From: Chara braunii
Lineage: Eukaryota; Streptophyta; Charophyceae; Charales; Characeae
DNA length: 38,782 nt
Direction of reading: 5' to 3'
Assembly (NCBI GenBank): GCA_003427395.1
Contig: BFEA01000341.1
Span: forward strand, 1,488,819 to 1,527,600
Shown: piece after piece, positions 19,146 through 29,782 of the stretch
Layout: every line of letters begins with the position of its first letter
Position numbering within the stretch: the stretch's first letter is position 1
Position numbers and translations under genes: made by a program
The notes under the pieces: model-generated
Databases searched by the model: none
What the model was told of the DNA's origin: nothing
Seen by the model: the letters and a program-made list of their open reading frames with translations, nothing else

Positions 19146-19291
19146 TTTAGGATCTGATCAACTGGCCAGTGCGCACGTACGTGTAAGACAGCAGCCGTTC
19201 GCGGACTTGCCATCTACACGCGCGCCTGCAAAAGCCAGCTACGATCTCGCCCGTAGAAAGATGTGTGTGCATGAACTCGGCTGAACGAGAC

Positions 19292-19960
19292 ATGGCGATA
19301 AAATCACCTTTCTGGATCACTGATCGCGAAAGCCTGAGGAACCCAGAATACCGAACGTATTGGGAGAGGGAACAAATCCGCCGGCAGCGAATCCGATAAC
19401 ATCGCCACTTACGGAACCCTGGGCACCTTGAGTACCCCTGCCGGACTGAAAACTAGCGATTGTGCAGGGGCGACTTCCAACTGACAATCAACCGAGACCC
19501 GCAGATTCTCGATTATCCCGACAGCCGAAACCATCAATATCTTCTAACCCCAGGCTTCGTTGCCATCACCACTGACTTCCCTCCCTACTATACCGTCTTC
19601 CCCTACCACCGGTTACTCGTGATCCCCTGGGATTCCATAGCCCGGTTCTGGCCCCGTCCGCCATGCTCAGAGTGTCAGCAGCCCAACGAGTATCGGCAGG
19701 TGAGGGTCACGGAATGAACCCAACCCCGGACAGAGCGTCGAGAACCCAGCTCATCTTCGTCGGACACCGAGACTTGTGACGGCCGACAGCGGTACGAGCA
19801 CTCCCAAAGAGACACCTGTAGCACCCCACCCCGGCCCAGGTGCACGATCGACAATCGCCCCAACTCTGAGCCAGAAGACACTTGCACTTCTACCCCTGGA
19901 ACTCGACACACTGGCATGAGATTCCAGTTCCGACCTGGAACTCCGCCCCCACTTTCCTAA
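19292..19960 (+). pseudogene. ORF0 of element B, 5' LTR copy
   Basis: A 222-codon frame inside the LTR, starting MAIKSPFWITDRESL, with stops at 19397 (TAA), 19454 (TAG) and 19715 (TGA). In the 3' LTR the first two positions are CAA and AAG. The core GFVAITTDFPPY, VIPW, FWPR and CSEC matches ORF0 of element A; after the third stop the frame continues with a Ser/Arg-rich stretch (EPSSSSSDTETCD) that also aligns with A, ending at the TAA at 19958. It ends about 80 bases before the primer site. No known family recognised; an RNA- or protein-binding accessory role is only a guess. Confidence 0.65.
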
Positions 19961-20038
19961 AATCTTTGGCACACCCCCTTTTTCGCACTTCCGGTCCCCC
20001 ATCCCGCTTCGATCAGGAAGTCGCGCTGGGCGTGAGGT

Positions 20039-20051
20039 TGGTATCGGAGCC
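20039..20051 (+). promoter_or_regulatory. primer-binding site of element B
   Basis: TGGTATCGGAGCC, identical to the site in element A, one base off the initiator Met tRNA complement. It is followed by the GACACGTGTC palindrome (20052-20061) and a ~140-base gag leader. Confidence 0.8.
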
Positions 20052-20203
20052 GACACGTGTCAAGACCAGGAATTGACAAGTGGCTTGGCTCTCTTAGTTC
20101 AACCGACCTGGCGACCCCAAAAAGGGGATGGTCTGCGCCAGGGAAAGCGTCGGCACGCGAACCTATAGAGACAAGCCGATCTGCAGGTAGATCAGCCGAT
20201 AAC

Positions 20204-21290
20204 ATGAATGCCAATCAGGCCAACGCTAATCAAGCGCAGGTTCACCAGGCACAGGGAGGGGCAGGTGGCGGCCCAGTACTCGCCCCCCAGCCAGCCCCTC
20301 AGCCTGCACGTGTCCGCACTCCGGTAGCCCCGCCAGATTTATATTTGTTCGACCCGACGCACCATCTGGCAGGAGCGTGGCTTGCCACTCTCCGAGCACA
20401 GCAGTACGATAACGACGAGGCGAGAATTAATATCCCCACCCGACTCGGGGGTGATGCCCACCATTGGTTCAGCACCTACGTATAAATTGACCACCCTACC
20501 TTTGAGAGAGATTTCCTCCACAAATTCGACTACATTCACCCGGAACAAGCGTTCTTCATGATCAAAGATCGAGTACAAAAACCCCTCGAATCTATTGCAG
20601 AATATGGCAGTCGATTTTACCGATTGTTCGTAAAGTCACAGAGAGACGGAAAAGTAGGAAGAGACTTCTTCACAGACGGGCTCCGAAGCAGAGCAATACG
20701 GGCCAAGCTGCCAAAACAGTTTTCCCCCATTACCTTTACCATGACACAGATTATGGACGCAGTCGAGGAGATGGAGTGAAAGTTCGCTGCCAGCTTCCTC
20801 GAAGGAGAAGACAACACTAAATGAAGGGGATTCCACGGAACTAACCCGAGCAAAGATGGAATTGGCCACACTTCAGCACAAATTTGAAAATATGGGCTTT
20901 GTATCGGGATCCATCACCTATCTGGAACAAGTGGCAACTCAGCGACCTCCTCTTGATCAAGGAGCGAGACCCTTACCGATGAGGGCGCCGACACAGGTAC
21001 CCGCCCTGGATCAGAGGGCGGACGAATCGAACGCATACTGGACCTCATGCGTACGTTAGTCGGCCTTATGCAAGAGAGCAAGAAGGAGCAACGTGAGTAT
21101 AATGCCCGGATGGAGTCATTGATGCGCTCCATGCGTCCCATTAACGTTCGCGCCGCCCCCCTTCCTGTTGGAGCGCCTGTCGTCGCAGCCACGGGGGCTG
21201 GTGCAAGCACAACTCCCCGAACTGACACGTGTTACGCGTGCCATCAACCCAGCCACATGGCAAGAGACTGTCCCCAGCGACAAGTACGAA
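20204..21290 (+). pseudogene. gag of element B
   Basis: ATG 20204 is the first start in the gag frame; the N-terminus is Asn/Gln/Ala-rich, then Pro-rich. The capsid-like part has LYLFDPTHHLAGAW, LGGDAHHWFSTYV, IAEYGSRFYRLF and FFTDGLRSRAIRAKLP. It is broken by TAA at 20483 and TGA at 20777. Frames 20856-21059 and 21047 onward continue it. At 21230-21271 there is a complete CCHC zinc knuckle, CYACHQPSHMARDC, expected to bind RNA. In element A the same knuckle has lost its second Cys. Confidence 0.8.
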
Positions 21291-22353
21291 TAGGGGCAGC
21301 CCCAGTAGCGGCAACCCCCCTGGCTAATGGACGTGGACGGGTAGGGACGGTAGTAGAGGAAATCGATGGAGCAATACCGACAATCGTTGCTACCGACGAG
21401 GCCGCAGAGCTCATCCCACTAGATCAGTTCCTCTCCTTAGGATATCCGGGGCTGGGTATGATAGGGGCGATCCAGCCGGCGGATGACGAACGAGAGATCT
21501 CGGAATGGCGACCATCCCCCGGTCAGATGGAATCCGGTGGCCCCGAGTTCATCACTGGAAAGATCGATGTGCTCGATATCGTCCGAGCCTTAGATCACCG
21601 CATCCCGCTTCCGATTGGGCACTTGTTGTCCATATCAGAACAAGCCAACGATCGTATGCTCCAACATTGCAAGACCAATCGAAAAAGATTCGCACTCACT
21701 AAGCTGGCCGCGGCCAAAGGAAAGTTTCCCGCAAAGGAGATAAGATCATACGTACCAGGAACTTCGGAACCCGTACGCCTGGGGCTCATCCAAAAAAATG
21801 ATCACTTTCTACGAAAATCCGCAGAATGCGACGTGAAAGTCTGCGGAGTCCCCTACAGTGCAGTTCTAGATTCCGGAGCAGCCGTAATGGCCATCTCCCT
21901 GCGGGTAGTCGAACGGGTGGGAAGAAGAAAATATTTGATTTCACTCGACGAAGGAGACCGTCTGATCTCCGCAGATGAGGAAAAGATCAGAGCGGTCAGA
22001 AGAATAGCAAATATCGCCTTTCTGCTAGGAAAGTCCACGCCTTGGGGGATGTAGTGGTAGTACTCGATGTAACCTCATACGATGTGCTTCTCGGACTCCC
22101 CGCTCTCAACGCCCTTCAAGCCAACCTGGACTTCGAGCGGCGGGTAGTGGTTCTCAGGAACATCGGTGGCAACCCATACACCCTCCCTATGCGTCTCACC
22201 CTCCGCACGACGACAGGCGGGATGTGTAAGGACCATCCAAGTGCTGATCCTGAACGATCACATGGGTGGAAAAGGAGGTTGAGACGACTAGCGAGGAACA
22301 GGTGTCTTCGCTTCTCGAAGATCTGGAAAGGGAAGACGAAACGGACCCAGTGA
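21291..22353 (+). pseudogene. protease region of element B
   Basis: Continuous with the zinc knuckle frame. The retropepsin-like site is VPYSAVLDSGAAVMAIS (DSG codons 21869-21877), the DSG variant being found in retrotransposon proteases. A second conserved strand, DVLLGLPALNALQ, follows in frame 22042-22353 after a frameshift near 22035. An upstream linker with GKIDVLDIVRALDHRIPLP aligns with GEIDVLRMLKQLDIRVPVP of element A. Confidence 0.8.
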
Positions 22354-24330
22354 TCCAGGAACTAACACGCAAGATAGCTAGTTATCCAGTCCGACAGAAA
22401 ACGACGAAGACGTTCGTACTTACCGAAGAGAATGCTCAACGAACCTGGACTCTGTTTATAGGAGAACCCCTGGTACAAGTGTCGAGACTGCCCGATTCTT
22501 CGGAACCTCCTTGGACCTTGTACGAGGGCACTACCCCGTTACTTCCCCGATACGTGGACAAACGGTCCTTCTGCGACGTTATAGAGTCACCTCCCCGATC
22601 GCTCCTCACCATGGAAAAAGAGATACGGTTGCTGCGTCTAGGGGCAGAGATACAGGCTCTGGAACCCCCTGGGTGCCCCGAAGCCTCGCTGTTCGACGTC
22701 CGAATAAAGATCACTGAAAAACCGGTGGACCCCCGAGACATTGCGAATGGGATAACCCCTGAAGGACACGTGGCCATCCGTGAAGAGGAAGATCAAATGA
22801 TGGCCACTGTGTTCTCGTGGCGGTCGGATAATTCTTTCATCTCTTCCCCGCCGCCCCGGGACTCAAAAGCCATACGCACCGAACACGTTACGGTCATCAT
22901 TCACGAACAACCCTACGAATTACACGTGCCAGAATACGTTCCCGAAACCCATAGACTCATAGCCGAAATCCTAACGGAGTACGGGGGTGCTTTCAGCGTT
23001 GATGACACGGATATAGGATTATCTTTGATAATTCAGCATGAGATTCAGACCGGTACCCACCCGCCGATTCATTGCAAACCTTATCGGTACTCGCTGGCGG
23101 AACGGAAGGCCTCACTCGAGCACATCAGTGAGTTCGAAGCCAATGGTTGGATAGAGCCCTCTACAGGTCCTTGGTCTTTTGCGGTAGTTTTGGTCCCAAA
23201 GAAGAACGGATCGATTCGCATATGCATTGGTTATCGGAAATTGAATAATATCAAGATCAAGGATGTATATCCCCTCCCTCAGATTGATCATTTGCTGGAT
23301 GCAATTGGGTGTGCTAACTATTTTAGTAAATTTGATATTCGGCACGGGTTCCACCATATCCTTGTACGAGAAGAGGATCGGCCGAAGACGACGTTTGTAT
23401 TATTTGAAGGCACGTGACAGTGGCTTCGTTGGGTATATGCGATGCACAGACAACCTTTCAGAGGGCGATGAATGTCACCTTCCAGAACTTCGTGAACAAA
23501 ACCAGGTTAACTCAAGGAATGATTAATTTTTGCATCATCGTGTACATGGACGACATTTGGTGTATTCTGAATCGTTTCACGGACACGCGCAGCACATTGA
23601 ATGGACACTTGGCGCGCTGCGGGATGCTGGTTTCAAGATTGCATTGGAGAAGAGCGAATTTTTCCTGTCCGAGATCTCGTTCCTAGGCTAGGTGGTAACC
23701 CAAGGAGGCTTGAAACCGGATTCGAGGAAGTCGGGGCAGTTCAGGAAGCACCCGCATCCACGTTATTGACGCAAGTTCGAGCCTTCTTGGGACTGGCTTC
23801 GTACTACCGGTGGTTTATCAAGGGATTCGCGGCAATCCCTCGGCCTTTGACGAACCTCCTGCGGAAGGACCAACCGCTAAACTAGGACGAGGAGTGCAAA
23901 CGGGTCTTTTCCACTTTGAAGGAAGCCCTGACCTCGACGCCAATTTTAATCCGGCCCGATCCTGAGCGCCAGTTTCTACTCACTACTGACTAGCAGCTTG
24001 AAGCGATCTCCGCTATCCTAGCATAGAAAGGGGAGAACGGGCGGCCCGGGCAGGAGCACGTGGTCGAATACGCTTCGCGGACGGTGTCGGACAAGAGAAA
24101 GAACGACTCAGCACCTCAAGGGGAATGCTACGCTGTGGTCTGGGGAATCCAGCACTTCCACCGTATCTCTACGGGTGAAAGTTCCTCCTCGTAACGCATC
24201 ATGAGCCCTTGTTGGCTCTCCAAAAGCTGACAAATTACACTGGAATGATTTCGATATCATCCATCAAAAGACAGAGAGGCACGGGAACGCAGACGGGTTG
24301 ACACGTCTGCACAGGCCAGGCAAGGTGCCA
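22266..24330 (+). pseudogene. reverse transcriptase and RNase H of element B
   Basis: The frame 22266-23417 contains the linker and first half of RT: PIHCKPYRYS, NGWIEPSTGPWSF, VLVPKKNGSIRICIGYRKLN and FSKFDIRHGFHHILV. RT continues in 23414-23686, with the catalytic VYMDD (23543-23554), and in 23601-23885 with FLGLASYYRWF. RNase H follows in pieces to about 24330, with TTD, CYAVVWGIQHF and a final RHGNADGLTRL. Frameshifts near 23417 and 23600-23690 and TAG stops (for example at TTD*Q) disable it. Several stops look like C-to-T changes of Gln, Arg or Trp codons. Confidence 0.9.
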
Positions 24331-24509
24331 TGCGCCGAGGAGATCACTCCGTGGAACGAACTGGAGCCGCCCAAGGGACCTGGGTACGGGCAGGTGAAGG
24401 TTCTCCCTCGATAGACGAAGAAGTGACACGTGTCCCCATGGCGGCCCGAGGGGAAAGAAATGTTGAGGGCCCTCTCTCTCCTTCCTCCTCTTCCCTGTTT
24501 TCCCTACCG

Positions 24510-24720
24510 ATCGTTTTTGTCTTCTCTGTAAGTCCATTTCGCAGGTCCATTCCGTTTCAGTTAAGGCACAGAGCGAGGGTTACGTCGAATGGGTAGAATG
24601 TGCTAAGTGTGTAGCAAGAGCCCATGGGTCGTGTATCCAGTATAGGAATCCTAAAAAACCATGGCTTTGTCACCTGTGCCGTACTAACAAGATTCCGACG
24701 GAGGCTCGATTCCTGGATGC
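24510..24720 (+). pseudogene. PHD-type zinc finger of element B pol
   Basis: The finger occupies 24518-24679 in an open frame: FCLLC, then 27 residues, CAKC preceded by EWVE, VARAHGSC, and after 13 residues CHLC with Trp two residues before. All eight ligands of a C4HC3 PHD finger are present with normal order and spacing. It is followed by NKIPTEARF, conserved with element A (DKLPTEARF). It lies between RNase H and the integrase zinc site. The frame differs from the next integrase frame, so an indel lies in between. The known PHD role is binding of histone H3 tails; use here in targeting integration is inferred. Confidence 0.75.
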
Positions 24721-24768
24721 GACGTCGGAAGGTTTGGAAAAGACCCTACGGTTTAGACGGGCAGAGGT

Positions 24769-26149
24769 ATGGATGTCGTCCTAATAGCCACAGTCGCCGA
24801 AAATTCTCTCCGGAAATTCTCTAAGGAGGAACGGAGACGGGCCAATGAGAGGGCACGGGATTATAGGTGGAACGAGGGACAGTTACAGAAAAGAAAAACG
24901 GATGGAAGCGGAATCTGGATGGTGGTACCGCACACATTCGTGAGGTATGATTGGGTACGGGCCGCGCATGAGGAGACGGCCGCACATTTCACTGTCAGAA
25001 TTACCGAGGCAGCCATCGATAAAAATGAGTGGTACTGGTCCAATATCCAAGACAACATTAAATTTATAGTTAAAAATTGTCCCGTATACGCCGCCGATAA
25101 AGCGTCGATTAAGCCGCCTAGGTCGATAGTGCCCACTGTAGTCCAACGGCCATTCCAGAGGGTTAGCATGGATACGACAGATATCATCGTGCCCCCTAGA
25201 CCGAATAGCTGTGAGTATTCAATTCTTTTGGTATTCGTTGACCACTTTTCGAAGTGGATCGAAACATACCCCTCTCGAACAAGACAGACGGCGGAAATAG
25301 CACGATATGTCAACCGTTTCCTCGGGATGCACCAGGATAACGAGGAAATCCTCACAGACAATGGAGTGGAATTCCGAGGCGAAGTCCTGAGGAACCTGGT
25401 CGTGTATGGGGTATCTATTCGTAATACCGCCCCCCATGTCTCAATCGAACGGCCTAGTAAAAAACGCCAACCGAGTAATTAAAACGACACTCCGACGAAA
25501 TATTGCAGCCAAGGACACGCGGCAGTGGCCTGATATCGTAGACCACATCGTGGCCATACATCGAGGGACCCCACATGAATCAACGGGACTTTCGCCATTT
25601 CAACTACGGACCAACAGCCTAGCCTGTGTCTCGATACCGAGCCTAAACGACGAAACGACCCTTCCCCGAAGGGCCACTAGAGCGACGGTTAAAGACAAGG
25701 CCCAATGTCATTTGGATTTGATGGAAAGGGCCCTCCCCCGGTTAGCCCGAAAAAGACAGCGTATAACAGAAACGGCCCATGGCCGACAGATCCGAAGCTA
25801 CGAGGCCTGGAATGGGAACGCGGGCCCCCGACCCCAGTATAAATTAGGAGACTTGGTGCAGGTAAGGAAACGTGTTCGTCAAGGGAAACTAGCACCACGA
25901 TTCTTCGGGTGCTTCTGTGTAATCGAGCTCGGGCCTAACGGAGTGAACACCGTGCGCCTCCCTCCCGAAGTAGCAGGCAGCCGGTCAGCTAGACCCATAG
26001 TTCGCCACGTGTCCTACCTTCGCCATCTCTCTGCTTCTTCCCCTCCTTCTCCAACTGGGTTGCCCTCGGAATCGGGTTCCGCTTGGGAAAGCGATGCCCC
26101 CCAATCTCATTCTTCTCTACCTCCATCTTCTCCCTTCTCTTCGCCATGA
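24769..26149 (+). pseudogene. integrase of element B
   Basis: Two overlapping frames (24769-25482 and 25406-26149) joined by a 1-base shift near 25433. The zinc site has HEETAAH and CPVY, the last Cys replaced by Tyr. The core shows MDTTDI, VFVDHFSKWIETYP and LTDNGVEF (Asp codons near 25357). The third catalytic position reads SNGLVKN, with Lys (25460-25462) instead of Glu, as in element A. After SPFQLRTN come LGDLVQVRK, FFGCFCVIELGPNGVNTVRL (GPY/F-like) and a Ser/Pro-rich tail. The TGA stop at 26147 overlaps the ORF3 ATG (ATGA). Confidence 0.85.
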
Positions 26150-26630
26150 GTTTTTCCATGGAGCAGGTACTCAGTGAGCGGATGTTAGCGCCACGCGGAC
26201 ACATCTCGGTGATCAGGCAAGTTCATCATCCGCGTGTCAGCCCGGACGTCCTCCGATTCGCCCAGTTTTTTAGCACGGGCAGCGTGCATGCGGCAACAAA
26301 GTTCCGATTCGTGATACCAAACAGCAAGGCACAGGTGTTGGCCGAAGCCTCGGCCTTTCTGCGACTCTCGACACCAGGAACCAGCCACGTTTCGACGATT
26401 GTCTCCCTTAGCGGAGACATCACCACGGTGGATCCGCGAGCGCATCCCATCATCCTCGTCTCACTGCGAGATTGGGGGGAAGAGTTGGCAAGTTCCTGGA
26501 ACTAGCTGCTTGCGCAACGAGGGGATAGCGTGGTCTATACTAACAATATTGACCTGGACGGCATCCACATTCTCCGACAAAATCCCACGATATCTCTCCC
26601 TGCACTTACCGTCTTCTCGCGTCCTCAATG
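26146..26630 (+). pseudogene. ORF3 of element B
   Basis: 161 codons from ATG 26146, which overlaps the pol stop by four bases (ATGA), to TGA 26628-26630. One in-frame TAG (26503) interrupts it. The N-terminal MSFSMEQ, RGHISVIRQV and PRVSPDV and the C-terminal GDITTV, LRDWGEEL, IDLDGI and SLPALTVF are shared with element A. The tight stop/start overlap is typical of coupled reinitiation on one mRNA. No domain recognised, no membrane segment. Confidence 0.65.
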
Positions 26631-27581
26631 AACCGTCACAGGTTCTCCAGTTCAGCCTCCCCTCTACCTTCCCTGTTTTCTGGCAGTCAGCACTTCTCCC
26701 TTGCCTCTCTTTTCGAGTTAAGCCACTAACGGTCCCTCTTATCAAGTCTGGACAGTGGCAAGGGTGGTGGCAAACTTATGAGGCGCTCTCTGTGCTTAGT
26801 CGAGATTAGGCTGAAGTGGACCAGAGACAACATTCATCCCGTCGCGAACGAGGACGTGGAGTTACTCATCATTCAGGTGTGGAGAACAGCGGTGGAAGGA
26901 GATTTATTGGGATTCGTCTTCGAATCATTGGAGGCGGGACATCGACAGCTGATCGTCAGGGAAATCTTGATCCTCTTGACGCAGCTGCTGGACGATTTGC
27001 CGATCGACATCGTCTTGCACTGCGATGAGAACCCGGCGCCGCGTATTCTTCCGCGCACTTTGACACCGTATCTACAGTGGTCGGCATGCTTGGAGGGTGG
27101 TGAGGACAACTATAGTTACCCATCACACGGTAACTACCTGAACCCCACGGGGATAGTTGACCTTCTCTTCGTGGATCGAACGTCGGAAGAAGAAAAAGAA
27201 GAAGAGGACGAAGAAGAGGAGGAGGGTGACGAATCGGAAGACACCCCCGAAGAGGACGAATATTACAGCGAGCACAGTGAGTATGAGTCGGGGGCAATAA
27301 GTGAAGAGGAGGAGGAGGAAAGCGAGGAAGAAGAGGCGGGACAGGTGAGAACACAGGAAGAGGACCCTGCTGCAACCGAGCGACGCCGGGCAGAAATCGC
27401 AAAGGGAAAGCGGACATCGGAACAGGCGGCGGGGACTGATTTGCCGATCCCGGACGATCCGACCAGAGATCCGGAGCCGCCAACAGAGGAAGATGAGTGT
27501 TGTGCCGCAGAAACTTCGAGCGCGCCGACACGGAGGCAGCGAAGCCGATCCCCCTCCCCCTCCCCCCATCCCTCAGTTTGA
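26628..27581 (+). pseudogene. ORF4 of element B (acidic, SR-tailed protein)
   Basis: The ATG at 26628 lies in an ATGA overlap with the ORF3 stop. An early frameshift moves coding into frame 26399-26809 (FWQSALLPCLSF, WQGWWQTYEALSV). It then moves into 26778-27581 (RTAVEGDLLGFVFES, GHRQLI, PYLQWSACLEGG), followed by a Glu-rich block (about 27185-27360), DDPTRDPEPP and RRQRSRSPSPS. The same order of blocks occurs in element A. The last 89 bases overlap ORF5 in another frame. Function unknown; acidic plus SR-like composition suggests interaction with basic proteins or RNA. Confidence 0.65.
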
Positions 27582-28118
27582 GCACGTGCCGATGCGGAGC
27601 ATCGGGCTACGTCCCCGGTCATTATCCCGTCGTCCTCTTGATTACGTTACGTTCTGGCAAATAGACACCCCATTCGTCTTTCCCCAGAATCCTTTTCCCT
27701 CCTCCCTCTTCTATCAGTTCTACGCCACCCGCCTCGCCGCCACGATATACCCACACCCCACCACTCAGTACCTCTTTTCCTCCTTTTGCCTTCACATCCT
27801 TCTTTTCAGCGCCGCATGGCGGGATCACAATGTGATAGAAGTTTATTGCACAATCACAGAGACTATCCTGTGTGTACGGACCACGAGCAGCTCCGCGTGG
27901 CCGTGCTTCGCACCCTTTCCACTCTCTATCCTGATTACCTTGCTTCCCTCCCATATGGCAGCCATCGTTTTCCGCGCATACACCGCACTATCCGATACCT
28001 TGAGCTTCCCGCAACAGTAGAGGGGATGGCCAGCTTCTTACCTGCACTCCCGAGAGAACATCCCCCACCCCTTGCCCCCTCATTCCGACTCCCCTACCCC
28101 CCCTCCTCGGAACACTAA
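27493..28118 (+). pseudogene. ORF5 of element B
   Basis: Starts at ATG 27493, +1 relative to ORF4, the same frame relation as in element A. Frame 27493-28020 holds IGLRPRSLS, RPLDY, FPQNPFP, SFCLHILLFSAAW and IEVYCTITETI. A 1-base shift near 27870 moves the conserved rest (STLYPDYLASLP, RFPRIHRTIRY, EGM) into the overlapping frame ending at 28118. Unknown family, no signal peptide. The 136 bases from here to the 3' LTR hold no gene. Confidence 0.65.
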
Positions 28119-28246
28119 ATAATGTGCAAAAATGAAGACGTGTCAACCGGATGACTTCCACACTCTTATCCTACGGTTATGACACGTGCACCTTGGAAAG
28201 ATATGGGTGTAAGCGGGAGCTTGCACGAGATTGGAACCCCCTGGGC

Positions 28247-28260
28247 GTCACATATGTGAC
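28247..28260. repeat. palindrome at internal/3' LTR boundary (B)
   Basis: GTCACATATGTGAC, the same arrangement as at 15054-15069 in element A, again preceded by ttggaaccccctg. Confidence 0.75.
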
Positions 28261-28407
28261 TAACTATCTTCTGTAATCGTGCGACTTCCTGCGCGGGGTT
28301 GCTGTGGGGAAACGGGAGGGTCTTGATGGGTGACAGGGCGCAAGCGGGATCGGTGGGGCAAGTTGTCTGGATGCCCTCGCTTCTTTTTCGTTTTCGTTGG
28401 AGTTGTC

Positions 28408-28762
28408 AGGCCGGTGCCGGGAAAGTCCCACGCCGACGATTAAGTAACAGCGCCCTAGCGAGAGCGAGAAATAATGGTTGCCATAGCTTCTTTCTTGTTC
28501 TGTTATGCGCACTACGAATGTTTGGCGCGATCAGCGCGCGAGAATTTTCGTTTTTGAAATTCGAACTCATGTCGAGCCCCCGCAGGCTCTCGGAATTGTT
28601 TTTCTTTCTTTTTCTTATTTTTCTGTTCGGGATTTTCTCTTGCAAATTAGGATTTATACTAGAAATTTAAGCACTTTGCAACTTGGCGGCACGACGCTTC
28701 TTGCTCGCACGCGCCGTGACCCGACAGGGTCTGGGCTCTAAATCCATCCGCGCCTTAATCTA
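28408..28762. other. extra segment inside the element B 3' LTR
   Basis: The 5' LTR has ttggagttgatccagtgggtaactgtag. The 3' LTR has ttggagttg, then about 340 additional bases, then atctagtgggtaactgtag. The extra piece is AT-rich toward its right end, has no coding frame of note and could be a small insertion after, or a deletion from the other copy before, LTR divergence. I see no clear inverted ends. Confidence 0.6.
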
Positions 28763-29030
28763 GTGGGTAACTGTAGTTTTTGGCGGACGAGATCGCAACT
28801 GTAATCTTGTTGTTCTTGTATTTCTTCTTTCCCGCCTCGTCTTCGCATGCACGCTCTTCCTCTGTTCCGAGTGGTTCCCACGGTTGCATGCCCGGATCAA
28901 TGCGCGGAGAGAGGCTTTGTCCCCCGCGCCGAGGTCTGGGCATGCAGACGTAGGCACTCCCTCCCTTCTCTTTCTCGTCACTTAGTGCTAATCTCGTATC
29001 CCTCGCGCAAGCATGCATGCTATAAATTTC

Positions 29031-29036
29031 ACAAGC
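29031..29036 (+). promoter_or_regulatory. LTR TATA box (element B 3' LTR)
   Basis: TATAAA in the same context as 18531. It would drive read-through into the AT-rich region to the right. Confidence 0.65.
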
Positions 29037-29782
29037 GCGATTAGTTGTCTCTCTAACCTACTTGGGAGTTAGTGCGATCGAGAGGATCGACTAACGAGCA
29101 GAAAAACGGTGAGTAGAGAGTCGTGCGATCCGACGAGCAGGCGCAGAGTGCGCGGGGTTGACGGTCGACCGCGATGGACTGTGGCACGTGGGCGAACCTG
29201 GCTTGCATACTCAGGCCAAGCGGGATGGCGACTCGGGTTGATGTTGGGGATGCGGGGCGACGGACTGCCCGCATCGAAAGAGAAAGTGAGAGAAAGAGAC
29301 GGGGATATGGTGGAATAGTGTCTATTCTCCCTACTGTCTGTATAGATTTTAATTTCAACGATTGGTCAATTTTTGTTGCGGCATTTTTGGAATTTCTTGA
29401 GTAAATCATCTCGGACTTTTTGTTGTATGTATGTATGCATGAATGGCGATGAATAAGCTCGTATCCTTTCTTTCGAGTTGTCTTTTTGATCAGTGATTAC
29501 GGAAACTGTTGGGTGTGTATGCTTGTGAATAACCAATAGTTCTTTCCACCCCGGGAACGATATTGATTGCCTAAGGGAACGAGCTGCATGGTTGAATCGG
29601 TACGTTGATGGATCGCTCCTTGTTTATTTGTGCAGTTTAGGATCTGATCAACTGGCCAGTGCGCACGCACGTGTAAGACAGCAGTCGTTCGCAGACTTGC
29701 CATCTACATGAGTGTCTGCAAAAGCCAGCTATGATCTCGCCCCGTAGAAAGATGTGTGTGCATGAACTCGGCTGAACGAGAC

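Larger units (their letters stand above)
18109..20038 (+). repeat. element B 5' LTR
   Basis: About 1.93 kb, starting TGTGACGAAC. It matches 28255-30118 over its first ~1.5 kb. It has a TATA box at 18531, a strong splice donor at 18619, an acceptor-like site at 19145 and ORF0 from 19292. Its last ~120 bases are the parent sequence of the inverted LTR fragments at 3409 and 18006. As in element A, the terminal GCGTCACA is missing at the primer-site side. Confidence 0.85.
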
